From the NCBI GenBank assembly GCA_033856255.1, contig JAWVFH010000041.1, positions 1-64,000 on the forward strand: a DNA stretch of 64,000 bases. Direction: 5' to 3'. Source of the stretch: WHSW01 sp033856255. Its GTDB lineage: Bacteria > Actinomycetota > Thermoleophilia > Solirubrobacterales > 70-9. Positions within the stretch are counted from its first letter, which is position 1; the number at the start of each line of letters is the position of its first letter. Below, piece after piece: positions 23,912-34,784 of this stretch. A program made the translations under genes and the position numbers. The notes beneath the pieces were generated by a model. That model worked only from the letters and a program-made list of their open reading frames with translations, was not told the origin of the DNA and searched no databases.

Positions 23912-24822
23912 AGGTCGACGGGCGCGAGCTCGCGCTCACGAACCTCGACAAGGTCCTGTGGCCGGCCCGCCGCGGCGGGCGTGGCGGCAGCCGTCCAGCC
24001 TTCGCGAAGGGCGAGGCGATCGACTACTACGCGCGCGTCGCGGAGACCATCCTCCCCCACCTGCGCGGCCGGCCGCTGACCCGGGTGCGGTTCCCCGACG
24101 GGGTCGAGGGCCAGCGCTTCTTCGAGAAGCGGGCGCCGAAGCACACGCCCGACTGGGTGCGCACGGCGCCGATCGAGATGGGCTCCGTCGGGGTGCTCGA
24201 CTTCATCGTCTGCGACGACCGCCCGACGCTGGTCTGGCTCGCCCAGCTCGCAGGGCTCGAGCTGCACCCCTCGCTCAGCCTGGCGAAGCGGCCCGAGCGA
24301 CCGACCGTGCTCGCCTTCGACCTCGACCCCGGCGAGCCGGCGACCGCGGTCGAGTGCGCGCAGGTGGCGCTGACGCTGCGCGACCTGTTCGCCGAGCTCG
24401 GCCTCGAGTGCTTCGCCAAGCACTCGGGCTCGAAGGGGATCCAGGTCTACGTGCCGCTGAACACGGCGGTCACCTACGAGCGGACGAAGTCCTACGCCCG
24501 TGCCGTCGCCCAGGCGCTGGAGCGCTCCGAGCCCGAGCGGGTGGTCTCGAAGCAGGACCGCAAGCTGCGCAAGGGCAAGGTGCTCGTCGACTGGAGCCAG
24601 AACGACTATTCGAAGACGACGGTCGCGGTCTACTCGCTGCGCTGCCGGCCGCGCCCGTGGGTTTCGATGCCGCTGACCTGGGACGAGGTCGAGACCCTCG
24701 CCGACGACGGCGATCCCGAGTCGGTGCGCTTCGAGGCCCCGCAGGCACTCGAGCGGATCGCCAAGGTCGGCGACCTGTTCGCCCCCGTGCTCGAGCTGAA
24801 GCAGAAGCTGCCGAAGGCTTAG
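23911..24822 (+). CDS. ligD: LigD-type NHEJ polymerase domain protein, start unclear
   Basis: Archaeo-eukaryotic primase fold that fills gaps during end joining. Homology starts at codon 23911 (EVDGRELALTNLDKVLWP) and runs through GEAIDYYARVAETILPHL, the FDLDPGEP catalytic aspartates, SGSKGIQVYVPL and VDWSQNDYSKTTVAVYSLR. There is no ATG, GTG or TTG in this frame between the homologous start and at least codon 23779, inside ku. The first is GTG 24085, which would remove 58 conserved residues. The frame is -1 relative to ku. Rare start codon, frameshift from ku, or a sequencing error near 23.9 kb are all possible. Confidence 0.82.
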   Translation, partial: EVDGRELALTNLDKVLWPARRGGRGGSRPAFAKGEAIDYYARVAETILPHLRGRPLTRVRFPDGVEGQRFFEKRAPKHTPDWVRTAPIEMGSVGVLDFIVCDDRPTLVWLAQLAGLELHPSLSLAKRPERPTVLAFDLDPGEPATAVECAQVALTLRDLFAELGLECFAKHSGSKGIQVYVPLNTAVTYERTKSYARAVAQALERSEPERVVSKQDRKLRKGKVLVDWSQNDYSKTTVAVYSLRCRPRPWVSMPLTWDEVETLADDGDPESVRFEAPQALERIAKVGDLFAPVLELKQKLPKA

Positions 24823-24831
24823 GATCGAGCC

Positions 24832-25641
24832 GTGACCGAGGCGGAAGCCCAGCAGCGCGCCCGGGCCACCTGGTCGGCCGGCGATTTCGACGAGATCGCG
24901 AAGCGGATCTGGGCGGTCGGCGGCGACCTCGTCGAGCGGGTCGGGGTCGGGTCGGGGGACCGGGTGCTCGACGTCGCCTGCGGGACCGGCAACGCGACGA
25001 TCCCCGCCGCCCGGGCGGGCGGCGATGCCGTCGGCCTCGACATCACCCCCGAGCTGCTCGAGGACGCGCGGCGAAACGCCGCCGAGGCCGGCGTCGAGAT
25101 CGAGTGGGTCGAGGGCGATGCCGAGGCGCTGCCGTTCGACGACCACAGCTTCGACGTCGTGCTCTCCACCTTCGGCTGCATGTTCGCGCCGGACCAGCGC
25201 GCGGCCGCGACCGAGATCGCGCGCGTGACCAAGCCCGGCGGCAGGTTCGGCGTCGCGGCATGGCGGCCCGAGGGCTCGATCGGCAGGTTCTTCATGACGA
25301 TCGCCAAGCACGCTTCCCCGCCGCCGGAGGGATTTCAGCCGCCGCCGCTCTGGGGTGTTCGCGACCACGTCGGCGAGCTCTTCGCCGGCACGGGAGTCGA
25401 GCTCTCGTTCGAGGACGCCGTCGCACACTTCCGCTTCGACTCGGTCGACCAGATGCTCGAGGAGTACGCGACCAAGTTCGGCCCGATCGTCGTCCTGCGC
25501 GCCGCGCTGGAGGCAGAGGGCCGCTGGGAGGCGCTCCGCGACGACCTGAGGGCGCTCTATGCGGAGCTCACCGTGCCCGATGACGACGGCATCGCCTTCG
25601 ATGCCGAGTATCTCGTCACCCAGGGAACGAAGCCGGCTTAG
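24832..25641 (+). CDS. Class I SAM-dependent methyltransferase
   Basis: 269 residues. Motif I is VLDVACGTGNATIPAA, followed by GLDITPELLEDAR, EGDAEALPFDDHSFDVVLSTFGCMF and KPGGRFGVAAW, the layout of UbiE/Methyltransf_11 enzymes. Substrate unknown. GTG 24832 lies nine bases past the polymerase stop; TAGGAT, which contains that stop, ends six bases before the GTG. It overlaps the convergent gcvPB by four bases. Its place behind NHEJ genes may be incidental. Confidence 0.85.
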   Translation: MTEAEAQQRARATWSAGDFDEIAKRIWAVGGDLVERVGVGSGDRVLDVACGTGNATIPAARAGGDAVGLDITPELLEDARRNAAEAGVEIEWVEGDAEALPFDDHSFDVVLSTFGCMFAPDQRAAATEIARVTKPGGRFGVAAWRPEGSIGRFFMTIAKHASPPPEGFQPPPLWGVRDHVGELFAGTGVELSFEDAVAHFRFDSVDQMLEEYATKFGPIVVLRAALEAEGRWEALRDDLRALYAELTVPDDDGIAFDAEYLVTQGTKPA

Positions 25642-27184
25642 AGCGGCTGGCGGATGACGGGCTTGCGGCTCGCCGCTGCCTCGTCGAGACGCCGGACCGG
25701 CGTCGTGTAGGGCGCGTTGTGGAGGATCTCGGGGTCGGTCTCGGCCTCGGCGAGGATCGCCTCGATCGCCGCGGCCAGAGCGTCGAGGGACTCGCGCGTC
25801 TCGGTCTCCGTCGGCTCGACCATCAGCGCCTCGTCGACGAGCAGCGGGAAGTAGATCGTCGGCGGGTGGAAGCCGTAGTCGAGCAGCCGCTTGGCGATGT
25901 CGAGCGTCTTCACCCGCAGCTCGCGCTTGGCCGGATCGCCGGTGAGGACGAACTCGTGCATCGGCGTGCGGTCGAAGGCCAGCGGCAGGTACCTGCCGGC
26001 CCGCCCCGCGCGGAGCTTCGCCAGCAGGTAGTTGGCGTTCAGCACGGCGGTCTCCGAGGCCTCGGTGAGGCCATCGCCGCCGAGGCTGGAGATGTAGGCG
26101 TAGGAACGGACGAAGACGCCGAAGTTGCCCTGGAAGCCGCGCAGGCGGCCGATCGACTTCGGCGCCTCGTGGTCGAGGTCGAACGACGGGCCGGCGCCGT
26201 TGCCTGACTCGTCGCGGACGATCCGCGGTACGGGCAGGAAGGGAGCGATCCGGTCGGAGACGGCGATCGGGCCGGCGCCGGGCCCCCCTCCCCCGTGCGG
26301 CTGGCTGAACGACTTGTGCAGGTTCAGGTGGACGATGTCGAAGCCCATGTCGCCGGGGCGCGTGTGCCCCATGATCGCGTTCATGTTCGCGCCGTCGTAG
26401 TAGAGCGTGCCGCCGAGGTCGTGGACGATCGCTGCGATCTCGGCGATGTTCTGGTCGAAGACGCCGAGCGTGTTCGGGTTGGTGAGCATCAGGCAGGCGA
26501 CGTCGTCGGTCGCCTTCGCGCGCAGGTCGTCGACATCGACCCCGCCACGCTCGTCGGTCGCCACCTTGACCGCCTCGTAGCCGGCCATCGTCACCGTCGC
26601 CGGGTTCGTCCCGTGCGAGGTGTCGGGGGTCAGCACCTTGGTCCGCTGCTCGCCGCGGTCCTCGTGGTAGGCGCGGGTGAGCAGGAGCCCGGCGAGCTCA
26701 CCGTGGGAGCCGGCCGACGGCTGCAGGCTGACGTGCGGGAGGCCGCAGATCTCGCTCAGGGCGCGCTCCAGCCGCCACATCAGCTCCAGGGCCCCCTGCG
26801 CGCGCTTCGGGTCCTGAGCCGGGTGCAGGCGGGCGTGCCCGGGCAGCGCTGCGACCTTCTCGTTCAGGCGCGGGTTGTGCTTCATCGTGCAGGAGCCGAG
26901 CGGGTAGGGACCTGTGTCGAGGTCGAAGTTGCGCCGCGAGAGCCGGTTGTAGTGGCGGACGATCTCGGGCTCGGAGACCTCGGGGAGGGCCGGGCCTTGG
27001 TTGCGGAGGAACTTGGCCGGAATCAGCTCGTCGAGCGGCGTCTCGGGGACGTCGGTGGGCGGCAAAACCGCGGCGCGCCGGCCGGAGACCGAGCGCTCGT
27101 AGATGGTCGTCGCGGGCTCTCGCTGTTGCGCCGTGGGGGTATCGGCGCTTGTGGGAACGGGCTGGGTGGAGGTGGCGGAGTCCG

Positions 27185-27188
<4 letters not shown>
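25638..27188 (-). CDS. gcvPB: Glycine dehydrogenase (decarboxylating) subunit 2
   Basis: P-protein of the glycine cleavage system, C-terminal half type. 516 residues. The PLP-binding HLNLHKSFSQPHGGGGPGAGP motif is clear, with LYPLGSCTMKHNPR-like PYPLGSCTMKHNPRLNE and DTSHGTNPATVTMAGY. It decarboxylates glycine and passes the aminomethyl group to GcvH. An N-terminal extension of about 25 residues is Thr, Gln and Pro-rich. ATG 27188 overlaps the gcvPA stop (ATGA). Last gene of the gcv set. Confidence 0.96.
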
Positions 27189-28600
<1,412 letters not shown>

Positions 28601-28643
28601 CCGCGTGAGGCTAGCGACCCCCGCGGCCCATTAAGCCGTGCGT

Positions 28644-29039
28644 TCAGCCGGCGAGCAGGTCCCGATAGGCGGCCGCCTCGAGCAGCTGCTCGACCTCGGC
28701 TGCGTCGGCGAGCTTGACCTTGACGAGCCAGCCGTCGCCGTACGGGTCGTCGTTGATCCGCTCGGGCGAGTCGGCGAGCTCGGCGTTGACGGCCGTGATC
28801 TCCCCGGAGAGCGGCGCGATCACGTCGGAGACCGCCTTCACCGACTCGACCTCCGCGTACGCCGCGTCCTTGGCGATCGTCGCGCCGACCTCGGGCGGCT
28901 CGTAGAAGACGACCTCCCCGAGCGCGTCCTGCGCGTACCAGGTGATCCCGAACGTCGCCTCGTCGCCCTCGATCCTGGCCCAGTCGTGCTCGGCGTGGTA
29001 CTTGAGCTCGTCCGGATAGCTCTCCTCGGCCAAGGTCAT
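28644..29039 (-). CDS. gcvH: Glycine cleavage system H protein
   Basis: 131-residue lipoyl carrier that shuttles the aminomethyl group between P, T and L proteins. ITWYAQDALGEVVFYEPPEVG and EVESVKAVSDVIAPLSGEI carry the lipoylated Lys in the usual SVK context; INDDPYGDGWLVKVKL follows. ATG 29039 overlaps the gcvT stop by four bases. Size and motifs are standard. Confidence 0.97.
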   Translation of the reverse strand: MTLAEESYPDELKYHAEHDWARIEGDEATFGITWYAQDALGEVVFYEPPEVGATIAKDAAYAEVESVKAVSDVIAPLSGEITAVNAELADSPERINDDPYGDGWLVKVKLADAAEVEQLLEAAAYRDLLAG

Positions 29040-30163
29040 CGCTCCTTTTGTTTGGGGTCGTAGAGGGGCTTGGACTCTATGCGGGCCGCGCGGTGCGTTC
29101 CGCGCACGTCGATCTCGACCTCGGTCCCGACCTCGGCAAGGTCGGCGCGCACGTAGGCCATCCCGATCCCGCGCTCGAGGCAGGGCGAGAGCGTGCCGCT
29201 GGTGACCACCCCGGCCTCACCGCCGCCGGCCAGGACCGGGTTGCCCGGTCGCGGGATCCCCTTCTCCGTGAGCGCGAACGGCGCCAGCTTCTGCGCCGTG
29301 CCGGAGGCGCGCGCCGCGGCCACGGCCTCGGCGCCGATGAACCCGGTCTCCTCCTTGCAGCACCAGCCGAGCCCGGCCTCGATCGGGTTGCGGTCGGTGG
29401 AGAGGTCGTTGCCGTAGAGGTGAAAGCAGACCTCGAGCCGCAGGGTGTCGCGGGCGCCGAGCCCGGCGGGCACCGCGCCCCGGGCGAGCAGCGCGTCCCA
29501 GAGCGCCGTGGCCGCGCTCGGCTCGATCAGGATCTCGACGCCGTCCTCGCCGGTGTAACCCGTGCCACAAACCAGAATCTCTCCCGCCACGTCCTCGGCT
29601 TCGCTCGCGGGCGTGCGGGGTGTCAGCGGCAGCTCGGCGGTGTGGAAACGCGGCGGCAGCTCGCCGTCGACCAGCCCGGCGACGATCGCCCGCGCATCCG
29701 GGCCCTGGACCGCCAGCATCGCGTAGTCGTCGAGGCGGTCGGCCACCTCGACCTGGAGCCCGTCCGCGTGCTCGCGAAACCAGGCCAGGTCGTGTGCGTG
29801 GTTGGCGGCGTTGGTGACGGTCAGGTAGCGGTCCGCGGCGAGCCGGTAGGTGAACAGGTCGTCGAGCACGCCTCCGTCGGACCGGCAGAGGACCGAGTAC
29901 TGGGCGCCGCCGACCTCGAGCTTGGCGACGTCGTTCGAGAGCAGCCGCTGGAGCAGGGATAGCGCCGCCGGGCCGCTGGTCTCGATCTCGCCCATGTGAG
30001 AGACGTCGAAGACTCCGCACGATGTGCGCACGGCGACGTGCTCGGCGCGCAACCCCTCGTACGAGACGGGCATCTCCCAGCCCGCGAAGCCGACCAGCTT
30101 CGCGCCGGCGGCGCGATGGGCCTCGAAGAGCGGGGTCCGGCGCAGGGCCGCGGTCGTCTCCAC
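29036..30163 (-). CDS. gcvT: Aminomethyltransferase (glycine cleavage T protein)
   Basis: Transfers the methylene group to tetrahydrofolate. 375 residues: LFEAHRAAGAKLVGFAGWEMPV, CGVFDVSHMGEIE, the GTGYTGEDGVEILI folate-site motif and the RDTLRLEVCFHLYG segment are present. About 12 residues before GTGYTGEDG there is an extra loop with TPASEAEDVAG, encoded by the same 28-base stem-loop found in der; flanking codons ATT, GTT and TGT are unusual here. GTG 30163 is preceded by TAGCCT at seven bases and no Shine-Dalgarno. First gene of the gcv set, 25 bases after ftsZ. Confidence 0.96.
   Translation of the reverse strand: METTAALRRTPLFEAHRAAGAKLVGFAGWEMPVSYEGLRAEHVAVRTSCGVFDVSHMGEIETSGPAALSLLQRLLSNDVAKLEVGGAQYSVLCRSDGGVLDDLFTYRLAADRYLTVTNAANHAHDLAWFREHADGLQVEVADRLDDYAMLAVQGPDARAIVAGLVDGELPPRFHTAELPLTPRTPASEAEDVAGEILVCGTGYTGEDGVEILIEPSAATALWDALLARGAVPAGLGARDTLRLEVCFHLYGNDLSTDRNPIEAGLGWCCKEETGFIGAEAVAAARASGTAQKLAPFALTEKGIPRPGNPVLAGGGEAGVVTSGTLSPCLERGIGMAYVRADLAEVGTEVEIDVRGTHRAARIESKPLYDPKQKER
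29588..29615. repeat. Stem-loop repeat copy 2, inside gcvT
   Basis: Second copy of the 28-base element of der (3714-3741), 25 of 28 bases identical, same strand relation and same reading frame. CACGTCC and GGGCGTG pair over seven bases, and with one bulged base the flanks CCCG and CGGG extend the stem. A CAGAA lies 15 bases to the left, as in der. It encodes a loop absent from most T proteins. Confidence 0.5.
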
Positions 30164-30188
30164 GGCGCTCAGGCTAGTCGTAGAGGCC

Positions 30189-31274
30189 TCAGCTGCCGCG
30201 CAGGAACGGCGGCACGTCGATGTCGTCGTCCGACACCTGGAGCTCGCGGCGCTCGCGATCGGCGAGCCCGCCGACCCGGCGGGCGCGGCTGCGCTCCCGG
30301 ACCTGCATGGGCTTGCGGGCGAGCGTCTCGCGGCCCTCGAACCCGGTCGCGATCGTCGTCACCCTGACCTCGTCGCCCATGCTCGGGTCGATCACGGTGC
30401 CGAAGATGATGTTGGCGCCCTTGTCGGCCGTGGAGACGACGATGTCCGCGGCCTCGTTGACCTCGAACAGGTTCAGGTCCTCGGAGCCGGTGAAGTTGAG
30501 CAGCATCCCGGTCGCGCCCTCGATCGACTCCTCCATCAGGGGCGAGTTGACGGCCATCTTCGCGGCCTCCTGGGCTCGGTTCTCGCCCGAGGCGGCGCCG
30601 ATGCCCATCATCGCCGAGCCGGCGTCGGACATCACCGTTCGTACGTCGGCGAAGTCGAGATTGATCTGCCCCGGCGTCGTGATCAGGTCGGTGATCCCCT
30701 GCACGCCCTGGCGGAGGATGTCGTCGGCCATCCGGAACGCCTCCTGGACGGAGGTGCGGCGCTCGACGACCTCGAGCAGCTTCTGGTTCGGGACGATGAT
30801 CAGGGTGTCGACCTTCGCCCGCAGCTTGTCGATCCCGTCGAGGGCCTGCTGCATGCGGCGGTTGCCCTCGAACTCGAACGGCTTCGTGACCACGCCGACG
30901 GTGAGCGCGCCGATCTCCTCCTTGGCGATCTCGGCGATCACAGGGGCCGCACCGGTGCCGGTGCCGCCGCCCTCGCCGGCGGTGACGAAGACCATGTCGG
31001 CGCCCTTCAGCGCCTCCTTGATGTCATCGCGCGACTCGGCCGCCGCTCCGGCACCGACGTCGGGGTTCGCACCCGCGCCGAGGCCATGGGTGAGGTTGTG
31101 GCCGGCGGCAAGCTTGATGTCGGCCTCGCAGGACTGCAGCGCCTGCACGTCGGTGTTGATGGCGATGAACTCGACGCCCTTGAGCCCGGCGTCGACCATG
31201 CGGCTGACCGCGTTAGTCCCTCCGCCGCCGGCTCCGACGACCTTGATCACCGCGAGATAGGACGACTCGACCAT
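30189..31274 (-). CDS. ftsZ: Cell division protein FtsZ
   Basis: Tubulin-like GTPase forming the division ring. 361 residues. IKVVGAGGGGTNAVSRM near 10-26, the GTP signature TAGEGGGTGTGAAPVIA, NLDFADVRTVMSDAG as the T7 loop region, and a C-terminal DIDVPPFLRGS peptide that contacts membrane partners. The linker is short (about 35 residues). Last gene of the dcw cluster; its own promoter is at 31366-31394. AGGA and GGGAGA lie upstream of the ATG. No ftsA is present in the window, as is normal for actinobacteria. Confidence 0.98.
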   Translation of the reverse strand: MVESSYLAVIKVVGAGGGGTNAVSRMVDAGLKGVEFIAINTDVQALQSCEADIKLAAGHNLTHGLGAGANPDVGAGAAAESRDDIKEALKGADMVFVTAGEGGGTGTGAAPVIAEIAKEEIGALTVGVVTKPFEFEGNRRMQQALDGIDKLRAKVDTLIIVPNQKLLEVVERRTSVQEAFRMADDILRQGVQGITDLITTPGQINLDFADVRTVMSDAGSAMMGIGAASGENRAQEAAKMAVNSPLMEESIEGATGMLLNFTGSEDLNLFEVNEAADIVVSTADKGANIIFGTVIDPSMGDEVRVTTIATGFEGRETLARKPMQVRERSRARRVGGLADRERRELQVSDDDIDVPPFLRGS

Positions 31275-31365
31275 TTCTCCCGTTCCTCAGTTGACCCTTG
31301 GTTCCGTCCGAGGCTGAAGGCAGACTTGAACGTTTTCCGCTCTATGCAGCCTATACGTGAGGGTG

Positions 31366-31394
31366 ACGCTAGGGCATTGTGGCTTCGGTGTCAA
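31366..31394 (-). promoter_or_regulatory. Promoter of ftsZ
   Basis: TTGACA (31394-31389), exactly 17 bases, then TAGCGT (31371-31366). The same -10 hexamer is used at mraZ. Transcription would begin near 31359, giving an untranslated leader of about 85 bases before the ftsZ ATG. Confidence 0.65.
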
Positions 31395-31435
31395 TCCAGG
31401 TCCCGCGCCCGAGCATGGAATCGTGCACCGCCCAA

Positions 31436-31496
31436 ACTCTCGATTTGAACTCGAGGGTTCACATATTTCCTAAAGTCTCAACCTACCATCGAGAGT
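31436..31496. repeat. AT-rich dyad upstream of the ftsZ promoter
   Basis: ACTCTCGAT (31436-31444) and ATCGAGAGT (31488-31496) are a perfect nine-base inverted repeat. A CTCGAG core lies between them, so three CTCGA-like half-sites are present within 60 bases. The stretch is markedly AT-richer than its surroundings. It lies 42-102 bases upstream of the -35 of ftsZ. An activator or repressor region is an inference; it also could cap the ftsQ transcript. Confidence 0.45.
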
Positions 31497-31512
31497 CGGC
31501 CCAGCGCGGCGG

Positions 31513-32493
31513 TCAGGCGGCGCCGCCGGCCGCCGGCCGCTCGGGGACGCGGACGTCCAGGTACGTGAGCGAGTCGAGCTTCGGATCGGCGAGCACCGCA
31601 GCCGCCGACGCCCATTTCTCGGCCGCGCGCGAGCCGCTGCCGAAGCGGACCGGGATCCCGCCCCGTAGCGTCACCTCAACCCCGTAGTCCTTGCCGTAGT
31701 CGATCTTCTCGATCAGCGGCCGCAGCGGTGGCGGCGCGGCGCCCAGCACCAGCCCCTGCTGAAGCGCGTCTCCGTCGAGCGCGCCGGCCGGGATATGCCC
31801 GGCCTCGAGCACCGGGAGGTTCTTCGACCCTTCCACGGCGACGCCGGCGAGCATCGTCCCGTCGGCGGCCGCGGGGACCTGGCGTCCGTCCGACTGCACG
31901 AGCAGCGCCGGCGGGCGCTCGGTGATCTGGATCGTCATCCCGTTCGGGAAGTTGGGGTCGACGCTGACCGACTCGACGGTCGGGAACGCCGCCGCCGCCT
32001 TCTCGATCGCCGCCGGGTCGGCGTGGAGGGTCGTCTGGCGCTCGGCGACCCTGGTCAGCTCGGAGACGATCTGCTCGCGATCGCCGCTGCGCACGCCCGC
32101 TACCTCGACGTGGGTCACCGCGACCAGAGACGAGTCGCGCAGCCAGAGGAAGTAGCCGGCGGCGACCATCGCCGCGAGGATCACGAGAACGCCGAGCCGG
32201 TAGCGCCAGGAGACCGCGGTGAACGCGCCGCGGAGGGCGCGGAGCGGGCGCGGGCGCGACGAGGTGCGGCGGCGGCGCGCCCGAGCCGGAGCGCGGCGGG
32301 CTCGGGGGCGGCGCGCCGTCGGACGGGCGTTCGCGCGGCGCGCGGCCGGGCGCGCCGGCGCGGCGCGCTTGGGCTTCGCGCGCACCGGCTTCGCCGCGGT
32401 TCGGGGGCGCGCCTTCGCGGACCCCTTCGACGCTGCTCCTCGACTGCTCGCACGGCGCCTTGCGGCAGGGGTCGCGGCCCGCGATCGGCTCAT
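31513..32493 (-). CDS. ftsQ: Cell division protein FtsQ
   Basis: 326 residues. A long cytoplasmic tail of Arg, Ala and Pro (about 1-95) is followed by one membrane segment (LGVLVILAAMVAAGYFLWL, about 103-121), a POTRA domain (VAVTHVEVAGVRSGDREQIVSEL) and the FtsQ domain ending in LTYLDVRVPERPAAGGAA. Links early and late division proteins in the FtsQ-FtsL-FtsB complex. The tail is of low complexity and its encoded length may vary. It lies between murB and ftsZ in conserved order. Confidence 0.9.
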   Translation of the reverse strand: MSRSRAATPAARRRASSRGAASKGSAKARPRTAAKPVRAKPKRAAPARPAARRANARPTARRPRARRAPARARRRRTSSRPRPLRALRGAFTAVSWRYRLGVLVILAAMVAAGYFLWLRDSSLVAVTHVEVAGVRSGDREQIVSELTRVAERQTTLHADPAAIEKAAAAFPTVESVSVDPNFPNGMTIQITERPPALLVQSDGRQVPAAADGTMLAGVAVEGSKNLPVLEAGHIPAGALDGDALQQGLVLGAAPPPLRPLIEKIDYGKDYGVEVTLRGGIPVRFGSGSRAAEKWASAAAVLADPKLDSLTYLDVRVPERPAAGGAA

Positions 32494-32529
32494 ACGGAGG
32501 GATTCCCCTCTCGGAGGGCGGCTCCTGCC

Positions 32530-33449
<920 letters not shown>

Positions 33450-33453
<4 letters not shown>

Positions 33454-34784
33454 GCCTCCTCCACCAAGGCGTCGGCCAGCTGCACCACGTCGCCTGCTCC
33501 GATCGTGACCAGCAGGTCGCCATCGCGAAGCCGCGGCGCGAGCTCGCGCTCGGCCGTAGCGAGGTCGCGCAGCCACAGGACCGGGCGCCCGCCGGCGTGC
33601 TCGGCGGCGGCGCGGGCGACGTCGAGCCCGCTGACCCCGGCGAGGTCGCCGACCGGCTGCTCGCGGGCCGCGTAGACGTCGAGCACGCCGACCAGGTCGG
33701 CCGCCGCCAGGGCGGCGCCGAAGCGCGGCGCGAGCGCCTTCGTGCGCGAGTACAGATGGGGCTGGAAGACGGCGATCAGGCGCCGCGGCTCGAGCTCGCG
33801 CATCGCCTCCAGCGTCGCCGCCACCTCGGTCGGATGGTGGGCGTAGTCGTCGTAGATCTCGGCGCCGGCCCGCACGCCCTTGCGCTGCTGGCGGCGCACC
33901 ATGCCCGGGAACCCCGCCAGCGTCGCCGCCGCGGGCTCGAGCTCGAAGCCGGCAAGCTCGAGCGCGGCGAGCGCGGCACGCGCGTTGTAGATGTTGTGGC
34001 GGCCGGGGACGCGAAGCTGAAGCTGCACCGGACCGGGCCGGTCGGAGTCGAAACGCACCAGCCGCTGCTCGCCGGTCCCCGCGGCGGCGATCGGATCGAG
34101 CTCCGCGGCCGCGAGCACGGCCGCCGCCGGCGCCGCTGCCGCGAAGCCGGCAAACGCCGTCGCGAGCTCCGCTCGCGAGCTCCAGCGCGAGTGATGGTCG
34201 AGCTCGACGTTGGTGATCACGGCGATCTCGGGCCGCAGCTCGAGGAAGCTTGCGTCCGACTCGTCGGCCTCGGCCACCACCCACTCCCCCGCCCCCCAGC
34301 CGGCGTTCGCGGGCTCGCCCCCGGGGCCGGAGCCCGGCAGCTCGCCGCCGAGGAAGAAGGCCGGGTCGGCGCCGATCTGGCGAAGCGCATGAACCAGCAT
34401 TCCTGCGGTCGTCGTCTTGCCGTGCGTGCCGGAGACCGCGATCAGCCGTCGCAGCGAGCAGAGCTCGGCGAGCAGCTCGCCGCGATGGATCACCCGCTGG
34501 CCGCGCTGGCGGGCGCGCGCAAGCTCCGGGTTGTCCTCGGGGATGGCGGTCGAGACCACGACCTCGGCGCCCTCCGGGACGAGCTCGGCATCGTGGCCGA
34601 TCCGGGGCTCGAGCCCGGCGGCGCGAAGGCGCTGGAGGTAGGAGCTCTCGGCGCGGTCGGAGCCGGTCACGCGGGCGCCAAGGCCCGCGCAGACCAGCGC
34701 CAGGCCACTCATCCCGGCGCCCCCGATGGCGATGAAGTGCAGCTCGCGCCCGCTCCAATCACCCGTGCTCGTGGCGGAGGTCAT
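33450..34784 (-). CDS. murC: UDP-N-acetylmuramate-L-alanine ligase
   Basis: Adds L-Ala to UDP-MurNAc with ATP. 444 residues. HFIAIGGAGMSGLALVCAGLG N-terminal UDP-binding loop, VSGTHGKTTTAGMLVHAL P-loop, VEADESDASFLEL and VELDHHSRW central motifs, and YDDYAHHPTEVAATLEA at the start of the third domain. ATG 34784 overlaps the murG stop (ATGA). Normal length and order. Confidence 0.97.

Noticed and set aside
28601..30188. Glycine riboswitch controlling the gcv genes
   Set aside because: The gaps before gcvT and gcvPA are 25 and 43 bases, too short for the aptamer.
31441..31457. tRNA T-arm-like sequence on the minus strand (CTCGA-GTTCAAA-TCGAG)
   Set aside because: The stem is shifted relative to a real T arm, and no acceptor, D or anticodon stem fits around it.
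31446..31460. GAAC and GTTC half-sites suggesting a LexA box near ftsZ
   Set aside because: The spacing is six bases, not the four of actinobacterial LexA sites, and the outer bases do not match.
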